Part shown: one piece after another, positions 26,777 to 27,480 of the stretch
Layout of the letters: each line of letters begins with the position of its first letter
Numbering within the stretch: position 1 is the stretch's first letter
DNA from: a virus
Virus record (IMG/VR): IMGVR_UViG_3300035070_002496
Span: 1-27,480 of that record
Direction: 5' to 3' (one strand)
DNA: 27,480 nucleotides
Notes under the pieces: model-generated
Database searches by the model: none
Told to the model about the DNA's origin: nothing
What the model saw: the letters and a program-made list of their open reading frames with translations, nothing else
Translations under genes and position numbers: made by a program

Positions 26777-27415
26777 TTATCCTTTCTCGAAAGAGAACGA
26801 TTGTCGTAGACGACTTGAAACAGAGCGACCTTGAACCTTAGCAGGCTCAAACTTCCACTGCTTGATTGCAGCAAGAGCAGAGCGGTCGAAAGATGGATTC
26901 GTGGTGCGTTGGACTTTCGGATCTTGCACCCGACCACTTTCATCAACAATAAAGATTACGACCACGGTTGCAGGTGCTTGACGTAACAAGGTAGAAGTTA
27001 GACGAGGCTGCACTACGCTCAACCGACGAGCCTTCTGATCAAGTTCTGACGAAGAGAAGATTTCATTCATTTCCTCACTACTGGACATAGCACTTTGCAA
27101 CTGGACACCGAAATCACCACTCAAAAAATCTCCAAAGCCAGGATTTAGCATAACTTCTAACTGACTTATATCAAGTGGTTCAGGAGTAGAATCCATTTTT
27201 GGTGGATCTGGTTCAGGTTCTGGTTCAGGGTCATCGGGTTCATCCATCGGAGGCGGTGGAGGTGGTGGAACGCTGACGATTTCCATCGTTCGTGCCACGG
27301 AATCACCTTGGAACGGAGAGTTGATTGCTTGAAGCAAAGGCAATAGCATAAAGAAGAATGCTGTGCATCCCAATCCAAGAACGAAAGCAACAAATGTTCT
27401 GATTAGCCTTCGCAT
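26777..27415 (-). CDS. TonB-like periplasmic-spanning protein
   Basis: A 212-residue protein with the order of TonB: an N-terminal membrane helix (FVAFVLGLGCTAFFFMLLPLL, residues about 8-28), a proline-rich region (PPPPPPPMDEPDDPEPEPEP, about 50-69), a linker and a C-terminal TonB domain (about 136-212). The last contains ATVVVIFIVDESGRVQDPKV and FDRSALAAIKQWKFEPAKV, matching the strand-helix-W-x-F/F-x-P pattern of the family. In bacteria TonB energises outer-membrane receptors with ExbB/ExbD. A copy in a phage genome is unusual. Its start overlaps the end of the upstream EF-hand-like gene by 13 nt, so the two are coupled. Confidence 0.8.
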   Translation of the reverse strand: MRRLIRTFVAFVLGLGCTAFFFMLLPLLQAINSPFQGDSVARTMEIVSVPPPPPPPMDEPDDPEPEPEPDPPKMDSTPEPLDISQLEVMLNPGFGDFLSGDFGVQLQSAMSSSEEMNEIFSSSELDQKARRLSVVQPRLTSTLLRQAPATVVVIFIVDESGRVQDPKVQRTTNPSFDRSALAAIKQWKFEPAKVQGRSVSSRLRQSFSFEKG

Positions 27416-27480
27416 CCCCAGTTTCCAAGAATGGTAGTCAGGTCAAGGAAACCAACCACACCATCGGCATTTGCATCACC
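27403..27480 (-). CDS. C-terminal end of EF-hand/dockerin-like protein (5' part outside window)
   Basis: The last 25 codons of a leftward gene entering from the right edge. They encode GDANADGVVGFLDLTTILGN followed by WGCEG and a stop. D-x-N-x-D-G-x-x-x-x-x-D-L is a calcium-binding EF-hand-like loop, and the ILGNWG ending is typical of dockerin-type repeats at the C-termini of secreted or surface proteins. The stop lies inside the start of the TonB-like gene, so they form one unit. It may be a host-binding or virion surface protein; the rest is out of view. Confidence 0.6.
   Translation of the reverse strand, partial: GDANADGVVGFLDLTTILGNWGCEG

Noticed and set aside
1-27480. CRISPR arrays, tRNA genes, insertion sequences and att sites
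   Set aside because: No regularly spaced repeats, cloverleaf-like segments, transposase genes or integrase genes were seen by eye on either strand. A tRNA scan could confirm this.

Overview
The window looks like the genome of a lytic, T4-like marine myovirus. The evidence is dense packing with ATGA-type overlaps, at least five exact TATAAATA boxes (the T4 late-promoter core) placed just upstream of genes, many small phage-type proteins, a RuvC-like resolvase, a RecB/MGME1-like exonuclease, a lysozyme, and a lipoprotein gene with spanin features. The lipoprotein points to a Gram-negative host; nothing here fixes the host further. No head, tail, polymerase or terminase genes lie in the window, so the T4-like assignment rests on promoters, capsid-targeting leaders and gene types rather than on hallmark genes.

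Left block (1-5947, minus strand): a long operon read right to left. It starts with a MoxR/CobS-like AAA+ ATPase (4649-5947) and continues with small unknown proteins, including a standalone relative of the ATPase's N-terminal domain (3528-3821), several tiny membrane proteins, a SprT-like metallopeptidase (1562-1918) and a membrane-anchored lysozyme (1018-1572). Across a 271 bp divergent regulatory region carrying two copies of a CTGACA-N5-TGTCAG palindrome lies the partner of the ATPase, a CobT-like VWA protein with an HEVAH motif (6219-8393). Two small genes behind a late promoter follow (8500-9055).

Middle block (9236-14438): a membrane protein with a glutamate-rich tract, a small unknown protein, a large modular protein (10744-12456), a PD-(D/E)XK exonuclease and a 430-residue unknown protein.

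Right block (14482-25190, plus strand): a run of basic, modular proteins. Several begin with a ten-residue leader of the form M-K-S-F-x-x-F-[LIV]-x-E that matches residue by residue the capsid-targeting sequence of T4 internal protein III, including the LxE-type processing site. The large proteins (10744-12456, 18840-20159, 20159-22672) are punctuated by similar LxE/IxE/VxE sites, as if they were polyproteins cut by a prohead protease. They carry enzyme-like domains: a KWDG ligase/nucleotidyltransferase-like protein with the leader itself, a NadM-type nucleotidyltransferase and an HNH nuclease. My main hypothesis is that this block encodes a set of proteins packaged in the capsid, matured by cleavage and injected with the DNA.

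A structured RNA with an exposed 10-nt complement of the 16S rRNA 3' end and a strong terminator sits at 18717-18817. The block ends in lysis-type membrane genes (25203-26134). The lipoprotein gene contains a dnaX-like -1 frameshift arrangement that would add a transmembrane helix and give a unimolecular spanin. The right edge (26162-27480, minus) has the resolvase, a TonB-like protein and the tail of an EF-hand/dockerin-like protein.
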